A DNA stretch of 64,000 nt from Kingdonia uniflora (lineage: Eukaryota; Streptophyta; Magnoliopsida; Ranunculales; Circaeasteraceae), in assembly GCA_014058105.1 (NCBI GenBank), contig JACGCM010001011.1, forward strand, positions 1,245,501 to 1,309,500, written 5' to 3'. The notes beneath the pieces are model-generated. The model was not told where the DNA came from. It saw nothing but the letters and a program-made list of their open reading frames with translations, and did not search any database. Of this stretch, positions 1 through 11,013 are shown piece by piece. Position 1 is the stretch's first letter. Every line of letters starts with the position of its first letter. Made by a program: the position numbers and the translations under genes.

Positions 1-149
1 AGAAATGGGGACTAAAGACAAATTGTAGGGAAATAAATTGGGACTAAAGACTAACTTATTGATAATTTATGATTTTTGTTGTAGGATGATTTGTGTTATA
101 TTTGTGATTAAGCTTTTCATGGTATTGGAGATTGTTCATGGTTATATAA

Positions 150-558
150 TATGTGCAAGAAGCCAAATTGCAGTAGAATAATGCAAGTCCATGTTTTAAA
201 ATCTATAGAGAACCCTGGTAGAAAGTACTTGAAATACTAATTTCCTACCTGTGGTACTTTTTAATGGTTGAGTGAGGCCATTGGGCAATCTTCAAATTCA
301 TCAAGTATGAGTAGCCCATCTTTCAAAGGTGGCTGCTTTGGTTGTGAGAAAACTGGACACTGGTGAAGAGAATGTCCTTGAAAGACTGTAGTTTTTCCCT
401 AAAGGTGGTTGTGGTGTTATGAAATTGTGTAAATCTAATGCTCAGAGAAGCAAGGGTAATAAATTCTTAGTTTGTGAAAATGTTGAATATAAGTACTTTA
501 TGTGGCTAAAGAACTATATGAATGAAGAAGGAAAAAAGAATGCAGAATTTGTATAGCT
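150..558 (+). pseudogene. GRF zinc finger / CCHC zinc knuckle gene remnant
   Basis: Translation on the plus strand shows a GRF-like finger (CKKPNC then NPGRKYLKY and CGTF.W), a CX2CX4HX4C knuckle (CFGCEKTGHW.REC, about 334-378) and a second GRF-like finger (GNKFLVCEN...YKYFMW, about 455-510). Frames carry stops (for example TGG to TGA inside the knuckle), so it is dead. GRF plus knuckle combinations occur in the C-terminus of plant topoisomerase III alpha and in small TE-associated GRF proteins; which one this came from is not clear. It lies head-on to the MULE transposase remnant, so it may be a second MULE gene or a captured fragment (inference). Confidence 0.5.
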
Positions 559-625
559 TTCAGTTGGACCATACTAACACCAGTTTGAGTAGCCTTCCGC
601 ATAATACCAGTGTAACTACCTACAC

Positions 626-1030
626 ATTTTAGACCTGTAAATTTGTAGTCTAACAAATATAAAAACAACAACAAACAATATTCACAGAGATGCAATAGAG
701 TACTTGCACAAATATAAGACCTGTAAATTTGTAGTCTAACAAATATAAGAACAGCAACAAACAATATTCACAGAGATGCAATAGAGTACCTATACAAATA
801 TAAGATCTGTAAATTTACAGTCTAACAAATATAAAAACAATAATAAACAATATTCACAGAGATGCAATAGAGTATCTGCACAAATATAAGACTTGTAAAT
901 TTGTAGTCTAATAAACATAAGAACAAAAAAAAATAGCATTCACAAAGATGCAATAGAGTACCTACACAAATATAAGACCTGCAAATTTACAGTCTAACAG
1001 ATAGACAAACAACAACAAACAACAAACATT
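626..1030. repeat. Minisatellite, about 86-bp period, nearly 5 copies
   Basis: The landmark AGTCTAACAAATATAA recurs at about 646, 733, 819, 904 and 989, giving a period of 85-87 bp. Each unit contains ATTCACAGAGATGCAATAGA and AAATATAAGACCTGTAAATT. Copies differ by scattered substitutions. The short minus-strand ORF across it only reflects the repeat and is not a gene. It sits between the GRF remnant and the 3' end of the MULE transposase, so it is probably MULE subterminal DNA. Confidence 0.85.
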
Positions 1031-1209
1031 CATGAAAATAACTGCAAAAACATTTGGCATTAAGTTATAAAATGTACTTGTTAACATGCAGTTAAAATAC
1101 TGATATTAAAATTGTGATCACTAGATCACTACATAGCCAAAAAAATTTAAATCACCAAATTAAGTCACACTTTCCAAATCCTGCCAAGAGGTTGAAAAAC
1201 TTTCTTATA

Positions 1210-1590
1210 AGGGTTAGAGCGGGGATTAAGCTTACTGTGTTAATGCTCTAGTTTGCCTTGGGGCTTGAACTTGCTGTGTTGATGCCCTAGACTGCCTTTG
1301 GGCTTGACTTGCTTGACTTTACCTTGGGGCTTGAGTAGCTTTTGACTAGCTTTGGGCTTGACTTGCTTGACTTTGCCTTGGGGTTTGAGCTTGTTGTATG
1401 GATACCCTAGTTTGCCTTGGGGCTTGACTTGCTTGAGATTGCCTTTGGGCTTGACTTACTTGACTTTTCCTTTGAGCTTGAGCTTGCGGTGTGGATACCC
1501 TAGTTTGCCTTGGGGTTTGAGTAGCTTGAGACTGCCTTTGAGTTTATCTTGCTTGAGTTTGCCTTGGGGTTGAGTAGCTTAAGTTTGCCT
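1210..1590. repeat. Degenerate repeats coding the MULE basic tail
   Basis: Units such as TTTGCCTTGGGGCTTGA and GATGCCCTAGTTTGCCTTGG recur at irregular spacing of about 57 and 114 bp. On the minus strand they read as repeated KLKPQGKLG/KVKQVKPKG modules, which explains the open frame seen on the plus strand (Leu/Pro/Trp rich), an antisense shadow. Repeat-rich basic tails after the knuckle are plausible for MULE transposases but this one was not matched to a known protein. Confidence 0.7.
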
Positions 1591-2421
1591 TGCACCCCTA
1601 AAAGATCTCCCACCACCACTACCTATACCATCACTTCTCCTCCCTCTCATATTTGGTATTGCAAGTGGTAAGCCAATATTGCTCACATGTCTTGCCATGC
1701 TAACATTTCTATCTACCCTCTTAGGTGTTCTTGCTACTCTTGGCCTTGGTGTTGCTGGTGCACCCTTACAAGTTTTTTTGTTGTGACCATAACCCCCATA
1801 TTTTCCATATCTCTTTTGCCTCTTTTTTCATATGGATCAGGGATTCTTTGTTTTCTAGGTCTCCCAGATCCTCTGACCAATGGGGGAGGTAGAAAATGGT
1901 TTTCTTAGTTTGTAAGCAGCATATAATACAAAAATAACCATATATATGAAATAAAGATTCAAATGCACCTATGTTTAAATATAAACCTTCTCCCATTCTG
2001 AGCCATCAACTACATGATATATGACATTTTTATATGTTTGGACATATGAAGCAACTTTGCGAAAATAAAAAACATAGTTGTTAGCCATCCATAAAAAAAA
2101 CTTGACTTCTAAAAAATTTAGCTTATTAATAAAAAATACGTACTTGATCCATGACCACCCATAAGGGAGTATAACACTAACATCATGCACACATGGTAAT
2201 CCAAAAAGTTGCCATTCATGGCAGTCACATTCATGTGTGTTATTGTTCACCCTCCATATTTGGCCATTTATCCCAATTGTAGGAAAAAATTATGATATGA
2301 TCTCTTGAACCTGATATTAACCATAACATTTGATCATCTTATCAATGTGGGTTTGTGCTCTAGGGACCAACATCAAACTTGTAAAAAAGATACGCATATA
2401 GTCACATAGTGTTCATGAAAA

Positions 2422-2426
2422 GAAGA
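2422..2426. repeat. Target-site duplication, left (Athila)
   Basis: GAAGA immediately before the TGATGA start of the 5' LTR; the same pentamer follows the 3' LTR at 13647-13651. A matching 5-bp duplication shows one intact insertion event with no later rearrangement of the ends. Confidence 0.9.
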
Positions 2427-3682
2427 TGATGAACGCGTAATTATGACATTTTTAATATACTCGAACATGTATTTTAGCCGTTCATTATATTTAATTTTGG
2501 GTACTTATGTACGTTTGTTTAATTGCAGCTATTGGAGATGGATATTTGAAACCAAGCTCTTAAAGTTAAGTAAAAGTGTCTCGAGCAGTTCATAACACAA
2601 AAGGTCAAAGACACAATATATTTGGTCTCAAGATTGAAGAAATATATACACAAATATTCTTGGAGAATAAGATCAAAGAATATATTGTATCTAAGATCCT
2701 TGAAAATATTTTATATTGAAGATATATGCAAGAGTTTCCATGAAGTAATATCTCTACATCACTTAAGAGAATTATATGCAAGAATCTTAGGTGATTGGTT
2801 GCAAAATTGGAAGATATTATTGTGAAAATATTCTTTAAAATTTAATGTATAATTTCTAAATTTGGGTTCCTTCTCCTATAAAAGGAACCCTCCCCCCATT
2901 GTAATTGGGCATCTCATATTAGAGCAAGTTTAAAAGAAATAAAGTCATAAGTATTATTTAATTATTTCTTCTTTTCTTTTAGTTTAATTTTTATTAATGT
3001 CTTCTTTAATTGTTTATGTGAGGAAGTCTGAGATGAGCGGCTAATCTCCTAGGTAAGGCTAGGATGAGGCCTCTTCTTAGATGAGCAATAGTAGGTATTA
3101 ATTAGGTTCTAATTAGTTTTCTCTTAGTACTTTATGATTTATAAGTAAGCGCACCATATCGAAGGCTTGACCATAGCTTCAGTTTGGTGTGCGATTACTT
3201 TGGATACAAACAAGTACTACTAACCGTAAAATTAATTTGGAGATCTAAACAAGAGGAAACACGAGATAACTCACTCAAGCCTAGCCATGGTTGAGTTGAT
3301 AATTCTCTAAGACACTCTTCACCATCACTTAAATGGATAACCACTAAATGCTTGACCATAGATTTAGTGGTTTATTTTATAACATCGTATGTGTCTTAAC
3401 ACGAACATATGATGGGTGGAGATATTAGGATCCAGTTATATATCGATTAGTGCTTTGAAATATAGATGCCAAGTCCGAACCTTAGCTCTCTCCATCATTA
3501 AGTTTTATAATTAATTTTTATTTATTCTTCTTAGATTTATCTCTTAAAAAATTGTAATTTGGCCTAGAAAGTATATGTTTTCCCAAGCCTCCTTGTGGAT
3601 TTGATCCCACTCATCCGTGCTATAATTTGACAGCCGTACTTTGAGCGGGTATTTTGCTAGAGGTCATAAAAACCTCTTATCA
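2427..3682 (+). repeat. 5' LTR of the Athila-type element
   Basis: Begins TGATGAACGCG and ends CCTCTTATCA. Closely similar to 12392-13646 over its whole length. A TATA box TATAAAAG at 2877-2884 is followed by CCCCATTGTAATTGGGCATC; transcription would start shortly after. The 67-aa plus-strand ORF inside is an LTR artefact, as the same frame appears in the other LTR. Confidence 0.95.
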
Positions 3683-3684
3683 AA

Positions 3685-3700
3685 TGGCGCCGTTGCCGGG
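3685..3700 (+). other. Primer binding site, tRNA-Asp
   Basis: TGGCGCCGTTGCCGGG lies two bases (AA) after the LTR end and is complementary to the 3' end of plant tRNA-Asp(GUC) (CCCGGCAACGGCGCCA). tRNA-Asp priming is known for Athila-type elements. Confidence 0.92.
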
Positions 3701-5580
3701 AATGCATCATTGAAAACTATTCTTTCTAATACCGAATTTTTTTTGTTAATTCTTTCTAATATTGTGCCAATGATTTCTAAATTCTTTGTTTCTAATATTC
3801 GTTGAAAAGTATAGTGGGCTGGTAATGCTATTATATATTGTTTCTATTATTATCGTTTCTTTTTCTATTTCTCTAGTTTAAACTAAAAAAAGAAAAAGAT
3901 TGCTTTGAGTTTTTGGTGTTATAGTAGCTTTGTGGTCTAACATAAGTTTACTTTAGTGCTTGCTTGAGTATTCATTGCTATCGCAACAGTGGACATTATT
4001 ATTGAAAATCGTTTGCACGAGGTTTGGTGCTATAGCTTCTTATACTCTTCATGTGTTGTACGACATTTATTTGTGCTTGACTTAAAAGTTGTGACGGCTG
4101 ATTATCACAAGCTCATCTCATTATTTTTTATAACTGTGAAGTCTGTTCCTGAATGTTTCATAGTTTTTGATCATCTATACTTTATAGTTGGGAAATACGT
4201 TTGCTATAAAAATTTTAGATAATTCAAACCCTTTCCGAATTGCTATAGATCATATTTTTCGGTTTAGTCGTTTGCGAGTTACAACCTTTTGAAAAAATAG
4301 TAAAAATAGTCTCAGTAAAGAATGCCACTGTTCATTAATCACTTGTTTTGTACATTAGGGAAGCTAAATTCTATAAATTTTCATTCTTGAATGTTTTTTC
4401 TTTCTGAATTATCTTTCCAAATTGATATTATTTAATGTTCTCTCTCAACCGAGCTGAATGATATGCGCATTTGAAAATTAGGACATCATAGACTACAATA
4501 AACTTGGAAATTAAATTAATATTGTTGTCGCAAGTTCGCTAATCCTTTTTTTTTTCTTCTTGTTTTGCGGGATAGTCACAAAGTTAATACTCAGAGATCG
4601 TGAGGAATTTACAAAGTACATTGATCATCTTTTATCTAATCCTTCTTGTGCCCCCTAAGTGAAGGGGCACTTTCTTCTTTCACCCCCTAAGTGAAGGGGA
4701 GGCCACAGCTTCACCGGGAAACACTTCCCGTAGGTTGATATTTCTCTAAAATTAACATCTAGAAGGGGTTCATATCCGCTCCGCCCCGTCACTAGGAACA
4801 TAAAGTCGTGTGGACTGTGTAAATGCATACTGCTCTAATAAAATATTTGCTATGGTTGGATTGACCTATTGACGTGTTTAAATTTATTTTCATTCCAACA
4901 TTAGTAAATGTAAAAATTATTAGAGACTTGCGGGATTTCATCACCCAAAAAGCTCTCTAACAAGTAGGACCACCCATTAGAGATACGAAGAAATTCGTAT
5001 CACACGAAATTTGAACGTCCCGAACCTGAAAAATAACTGATATTAAAAAAGAGTAACAAGATTCTTGTGGGATTTCATCACCTAACGGATAGGTGTACCA
5101 GACCGGGGCATAAACACGGGTTCGTAGGATACGGCCCCAGCCTAGCACCATGAAATACTGGTTGTAGGTTTACGACGTCACCATTCCAAGTGCTGATGTA
5201 CGATAAGGTGACTCGCACGGGCGTGAGGACTAAACATCTACTCTAATCAAGTACTAGCACAGTGATGTAGGGGACGGTAAGAATCAAAGCCTTTTAACCA
5301 TTCTACCCTTTGGTGAACATAGAAGAATATAGGGGAGACCTATTTATTACTTCTTAAAAAACGTTTAAGTGTTAGATTATAGGTTTGATTGATTGTTTAC
5401 TAGATCGGGTGCCAAATTTTATCGCATATTAGTTTGTGCATGATCAATTGGATACTTGGAGATAAATGTTTAAGAAGTTTACCAGAACCTTTGCCTATTT
5501 ACGACCCACCACCTCAGCCAAAGCGGAGAGGGTGACTACCTCGCCCAATTAACACAATAAAGAACTTAGGACCCCTAATT
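3701..5580 (+). other. Leader of the Athila-type element, noncoding
   Basis: No credible coding frame in this 1.9-kb stretch; small ORFs at 3989-4222 and 4957-5151 show no family motifs. It contains a small hairpin GTGCCCCCTAAGTGAAGGGGCAC (about 4648-4670), a near copy of its core at 4681-4700, and two similar blocks GGGATTTCATCACC (about 4933 and 5080). Long leaders are usual for Athila elements. Confidence 0.6.
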
Positions 5581-7160
5581 TTGGAGGAGGGTAATCTATC
5601 TAGAGTTGACCCAATTGAGCTTGTTGAGCTAGAAGTTGAAACACCAATCATGGCTGCTGCCAAATCTCTCAGGGATTATTGGACCCCAGTGGTGAGCAAT
5701 ATACCTTCGTGTATCGTGTTACCAATGATCACAACAAATCATTATGAAATCAAGCCTAGTGTGATCTAAATGTTACCTACATTTCATGGGCTTGATTCTG
5801 AGAGCCCTTATAAGCACATCCACAAATTTAAGAAAATTTGTGCCCTCTCAAAATATCAATATTTTACTGAGGATTTCGTCCGCCTTCGTTTATTCCCATT
5901 CTCACTAAAAGATAAGGTGAGCCATTGGCTTGATTCATTAGCACCAGCATCTATCAATTCATGGGACCAAATAGAGACTAAGTTCAAAACCAAATAGTTT
6001 TCAATGGGAAAAACCCTTACTCTTAGAAATACAATTGTTAAATTTGCTCAAAATGAGAGCGAAACATTTTACGAGGCATAGAAGAGATATAAAGATCTTC
6101 TTTCACAATGTCCCCATCATGGTTTTGAAAAGTAACATTTAGCCCAAATATTTTATCGTGGAATGACGTCTGAGAATCGTTACAGGCTATAATTCATGCA
6201 TAGTGGTAAATTTCAGGACCTTGAACCCAATAGAGCTTATGAGGAGTTTGAGATATTGGCTGAGAAATCTCAGTAGTGGAACTTTGATCCACATAGAAAT
6301 ATTCATACAGCCAAGAAAGGTAGCTTGTATGAAGTAAGTGAGAGAACGACCATTAAAGCCTAATTAGATACTCTTACCCAAAAAATCGAGGCTATGACTA
6401 TGAATCAATCTTAGGGTAGTGTAAACCAAGTTTAGCAACAAGGGTGCGCCATTTATTATGATGTCACCCATGTGATTCAAATATGTCACATGTTAAATAA
6501 AATTAATGATAATCAAGAGCAAGTGAATGTTTTGAATAATACCTACAAGAGGCCATTTGACCCGTATAAGCCAACTTGGCAGAACCACCCAAATTTTTTG
6601 TAAAAGAACAACCAACCCAGTCCTGGTTTTGGAGAGTCACATACCTCAGTTCATAATTTTCCTAGGAATCCCAATTCTCAGTTTTATCCTCAAGCATCTC
6701 AACAAACCTTTCAGTCATCCAAACAGTTCTCGCCTGCTCCACCCAAGCCATCTTTGGAAGATACCTTTTCTCTCTTCATGCAGCAATAAATGGAAAGTCA
6801 AAAACAAGCATTGCAATTTCAGTAACAAATAATACAATTCCAGCAACAGACATTGTTAAATCAAAATTCCACATCCTAATCTATCTCTAATCTAGAGACT
6901 CAGATAAGATAATTGGAAAATGTATTACATGAGAGACCACTAGGTCAGCTACCTAGCCAGCCTATATCTAATCTGAAAGGACCATCGGGCTTTGATTCTA
7001 GTTCAATCCCAAAATAGCTTAATGTCATTACTACTCTTCGAAGTGGGAGACAAATTGATAACCGAGTTGAAATACCTAGGGTTGAGCCAACACCAGTTGC
7101 TATTGAGAATGAGGTAGGTACGAGTGAACCAGTTGTAGTAAGCAACCATGAACCTTCTAA
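5581..7160 (+). pseudogene. Athila-type gag
   Basis: One plus-strand frame can be followed across many stops. Capsid-type motifs: FHGLDSESPYKHIHKF then VRLRLFPFSLKDKVSHWLDSL (about 5790-5940), INSWDQIETKF, then RYKDLLSQCPHHG (about 6087). A Gln/Pro-rich stretch follows (6600-6860) and the frame ends near ITTLRSGRQIDNRVE (about 7030), a usual gag-pro boundary signature in this branch. Several stops stand where the family has Trp or Gln, as expected from C-to-T change. The protein would assemble the virus-like particle; this copy cannot make it whole. Confidence 0.85.
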
Positions 7161-7173
7161 GAAATCTAAGGAG

Positions 7174-7800
7174 TTGCCTACTTTGTCCATTTCCATACCA
7201 AAGGCACGTGTTGAGCTAAAGGTGCCTTATCCACAACGCCGTCTTCCGGCTAATAAAGGGATTCAATTTGACGAGATATTGGATACATTTAAGCAAGTTC
7301 ATATAAATATTCTAGTACTCGATGTCATCATGTTTATCCATTCATATGCCAAATTCCTTAAGGATGTGTGTACTAGAAAAAGGAAAATCAATGCACACAA
7401 GAAAGTCTTCTTGACTAAGGCATTAACCCCTCCAAAGCTTCGGGACCCTAAAAGCTCAACCATTCCTTGTAAAATTGGAGATCATAAAGTGGATAGGGCA
7501 TTACTCGACTTGGGAATTAGTGTGAATGTCTTACCTTACTCGGCCTATCAGGAATTAGGACTTGGAGAACTCGAACCTACACGAATGAGACTTTAATTGG
7601 CTGATAGGTCAATACGATACCCACGTGGTATCCTTGAGGATATTCTTATCAAGGTTGATACTCTTATTTTACCTGTGGACTTTGTTGTTTTGGACACTGA
7701 AGATATCACGAATCCTAGCTATGAGATCCCCGTCATATTGGGCCACCCTTTTCTTGCTACTGCCCATGCCCTTATCAATTTCTTCAATGGGGTCTTATAA
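7174..7800 (+). pseudogene. Athila-type aspartic protease region
   Basis: Contains the conserved INILVLDVIMF...YAKFLKDV...KRK block (7300-7390), PCKIGDHKVDRALLDLGISVNVLPYSAYQELGLG (about 7470-7570), then after a stop LADRSIRYPRGILEDILIKVD and PVILGHPFLATAHALI (to 7790). The catalytic motif, normally CDLGAS or D(T/S)G, reads LDLGIS. This arrangement is typical of Athila/Tat proteases that cut the polyprotein. Confidence 0.85.
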
Positions 7801-8289
7801 CTATCTATGGGCGACTTGAAAATCAAACTTAATGTTTTTAATAATAATACTCAAGTGCCTAATTCTGATGACATGGCTGAGCTCAATATGATTGACTCTC
7901 TAGTTTATACTCTTTCCCCAAATCCTTTTCTGAGGACCCATTAGAATCATGTCTTGTAAACTTTGGTGAGGACTTTGATGAAGACACAATCGTTGAAGAG
8001 TTTAATACCTTACTTGACTCAACTCCTATTTTTAACATGTCCAAATGGAGACCCAGACTAGAACCTCTCGAACCATCAATTATTTTATCTATTCCATCCA
8101 TTGTTAAGCCACCCCAGTTGGACCTCAAGCCATTACCCAATACTCACAAGTATGCCTTTCTAGGTGATTATGAAACTCTACCTGTGATAATAGTTTCCAA
8201 TCTAGATACTGACCAGGAAGGTAGACTGTTGAGTATCCTTAAAAAACATAAATCAACCATAGGGTGGTCTATCGCAGACTTGAAGGGTA

Positions 8290-9660
8290 TTAGCTAGGCC
8301 GTGTGCATACATCGCATCAATCACGAGGAAGGTGATAAACATTTGTGCGAGATACAACGGCGTTTAAATCCAACTATGATGGAGGTGGTTAAGAAAGAAG
8401 TTCTCAAGTTATTAGACTCGGGTATCATATATCCTATTATAGATAGTAAGTGGGTCAACCCTGTTTAAATTGTACCCAATAAATCAGGGATCACTGTAGT
8501 CGAAAATGAGAATAATGAATTAATCCCTACCTGTATGACCACTGGGTGGCATGTTTGTATCGATTACAGAAAGTTGAACACGGTCACTAGGAAAGATCAT
8601 TTTCCTCTTTCATTCATTGATCAAATGCCTAAGCGATTATCGGGAAAAAATTATTATTATTTTCTTGACGGTTATTCTGGATATAATCAGATCCCCATCG
8701 CTCCAGAATATCAAGAGAAAACTATATTTACATATCCTTACGGGACTTATGCTTATCGACGTATGCCATTTGGTTTGTGTAATGTACCCGCTACATTTCA
8801 ACATTGTATGATGAACATTTTCTCTGATATGGTTGATAAATTTATCAAAATCTTTATGGATGATTTTTCAGTATTTGGTTCCTTTTTTGATGAATGTTTG
8901 CACCATTTGAAGCTCATGCTAGAACGATGTACACAAACCAATTTGTTGTTAAATTGGGAAAAGTGTTACTTCACGGTGACACAAGAGATAGTTCTTGGGC
9001 ATATCATCTCCAACAAAGGGATAGAAGTTGATAAGGCCAAAATCAATATTATTTCTTCCTTACCTCCTCTTCAGACGGTTAAGGCCATTCGATCATTTCT
9101 AGGCCATTCGGGGTTTTATCGTCGGTTCATCAAAGATTTTAGCAAAATTTCCCAACCTTTGTGCAATTTACTTGCTAAGGATACTGATTTCTACTTTGAT
9201 GATGAATGTTCTAGAGCTGTTGAGAAGCTCAAACTTCTATTAACTTCCGCCCCAATCATCCAACTACCTAACTGGGATCTTCCATTTGAATTGATGTGCA
9301 ATGCATCTGACTACACTGTTAGAGCAGTTTTAGGGAAAATAATAGATAAAAAACCTCATGCTATTTACTATGCCACTCGTGCGCTCAATAATGCACAAAT
9401 GAATTACTCCACCATTGAGAATGAGATATTAACCATTATGTTTGCATTAGAAAAATTTCGGCCATATCTTGTTGGGTCCAAAATTATTGTCTACACCGAT
9501 CACACGACCTTAAAATATTTGTTATCCAAAAAGGACGCTAAGCCTCAGTTAATCCGATGAATCCTCTTATTACAAGAATTTGACATTGAAATTTGAGATA
9601 AGAAAGGTATTGAAAATGTTGTAGCATACCATTTATCCTGACTTCTGATTGAAGGTGGTG
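8290..9660 (+). pseudogene. Athila-type reverse transcriptase and RNase H
   Basis: The longest clean frame of the window (8535-9560) starts at [21 protein letters not shown], continues with [25 protein letters not shown] and the catalytic FMDDFSVFG (about 8855), and then [16 protein letters not shown] and [15 protein letters not shown]. RNase H follows ([19 protein letters not shown]-like [32 protein letters not shown]). The upstream part (8290-8534) holds stops. Both RT aspartates are kept, yet the polyprotein is interrupted on both sides. The RNase H Asp is preserved in CNASDYT. Confidence 0.92.
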
Positions 9661-9689
9661 AAGATCTCCTCCCTATCATAGAGACATTT

Positions 9690-11013
9690 CCTGATGAATA
9701 GCTTATGGCTGTTATACAACTACATTGGTATGTCGACATTGTCAATTATCTTTCTACTAAACGATTACCTGACCACTGGTCAAAGCAAGATAAAACCAAA
9801 TTCTTACACGAGGTTAGAAGTTTCAGTTGTGACGATCCTTATCAGTATAAATTTTGTTATGACCAAGTTATTAGAAGATGTATTCCAAATAATGAGTTCC
9901 AGAGCGTACTCATGTTTTTCCATACCTATGCCTGTGGAGGGCATTTCAGTACCAAGAAAACTGCTGCTAAAATTCGTTAATCTGGTCTTTATTGGTCTAC
10001 CCTTTTCCGTGATACACACACTTTTTGTTCTACTTGTGATAGATGTCAGAGAACTGGCAATATTTATCACCGCAACATGATGCCCCTAAACAACATTTTT
10101 ATTGTTGAACTTTTTATGTTTGGGGCATAGATTTTATAGGCCCGTTTCCTTCATCTCTCAGAAACTTTTATATTCTAGTCGTAGTGGACTATGTCTCCAA
10201 ATGGGTCGAAGCGGTAGCATGTCCGAAAAATAACCATAAGTCTGTGGTCAAATTTATGAAAACCATTTTTAATCATTTTGGCACTTCTCGAGTAGTTATT
10301 AGTGATGGTGGGAAACATTTTTACAATCGTGTTTTTAAAACTTTATTGAAAAATTATTCCATCACTCATAAAGTTGCCACACCTTACCATCCATAAACAA
10401 GTGGTCAAGTAAAAGTTTCCAATCGGGATATTAAAAGAATTTTATAAAAAAAATTTCGAACTGATCGTAAAGACTGGTCAGATCGTCTTGATGATGCCCT
10501 TTGGGCCTATCGAACAGCTTATAAAACCTTTATTGGAATGTCACCCTATAGACTTATCTTTGAGAAATCTTGCCACTTGCCTGTGGAACTAGAGCACAAA
10601 GCTCTTTGGGCCACAATGCCCTTAACTTTGAGATGGACCAAGTTGGGTCCAAGAGAAAGCTTCAACATTCTGAATTGGATAAACTCCATCATGAGGCTTA
10701 TAAAAGTTCAAAAATTTACAAGGAACATACCAAAGCTTTTCACGATAAATCAATTATTCATAAAACCTTTAAGCCCAATAAAAAGGTAATGCTTTATAAC
10801 TCCAAGCTTCGTCTATTTTCTGGGAAAATACGATCCCGTTGGCATGACCCCTATATGGTTAAAACTATTTTTCCTCATGGGGCTGTAGAGGTGGAGGATT
10901 CTAAGAACAAAAATATTTTTAAGGTCAATGGCCAACGATTAAAACCGTACTTAGAGTCCTGCACTTTTGATGAAGAGATAACATTTCTAAATGATCCAGT
11001 ATATCAGAGCTGA
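9690..11013 (+). pseudogene. Athila-type integrase
   Basis: The zinc-binding H2C2 part is seen as FFHTYACGGHFSTKKTAAKIR...GLYWSTLFRDTHTFCSTCDRCQRTGN (9915-10060). The core has [13 protein letters not shown] (10180) and [10 protein letters not shown] (about 10300). The third catalytic position is altered: GQVKVSNRDIK (10405) has Lys where the family has the DDE Glu. A frameshift near 10610 moves to the frame of SKLRLFSGKIRSRWHDPYMVK (about 10800) and the terminal GAVEVED...FKVNGQRLKPYL. The coding end is TGA at 11011-11013. Confidence 0.88.

Larger units (their letters stand above)
1205..2426 (-). pseudogene. MULE transposase, C-terminal part (SWIM finger, knuckle, K/P repeats)
   Basis: Minus-strand translation gives a SWIM zinc finger CDCHEWQLFGLPCVH (about 2240-2190), a typical Tyr/Trp-rich MULE segment (YVQTYKNVIYHVVDGSEW, about 2045-1990), GRPRKQRIPDPYEK and a YGHNKKTCKG knuckle-like end (about 1860-1770), then a long Lys/Pro/Gln/Gly repeat tail (KPQGK, about 1590-1210). 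Frameshifts and stops break it. This is the 3' half of the gene whose 5' half lies at 13647-16160; an Athila element separates the two and is flanked by the duplicated pentamer GAAGA. The protein would have been a nuclear cut-and-paste transposase. Confidence 0.8.

Noticed and set aside
626..1030. Evenly repeated array that might suggest CRISPR
   Set aside because: Units are 86 bp long and similar over their entire length with no unique spacers; the DNA is plant nuclear. It is a minisatellite.
1352..1573. Leu/Pro/Trp-rich plus-strand ORF
   Set aside because: Antisense shadow of the KPQGK repeats of the MULE transposase.
2622..2825. 67-aa ORF, also at 12587
   Set aside because: Lies in both LTRs of the Athila element upstream of its TATA box; AT-rich and without motif.
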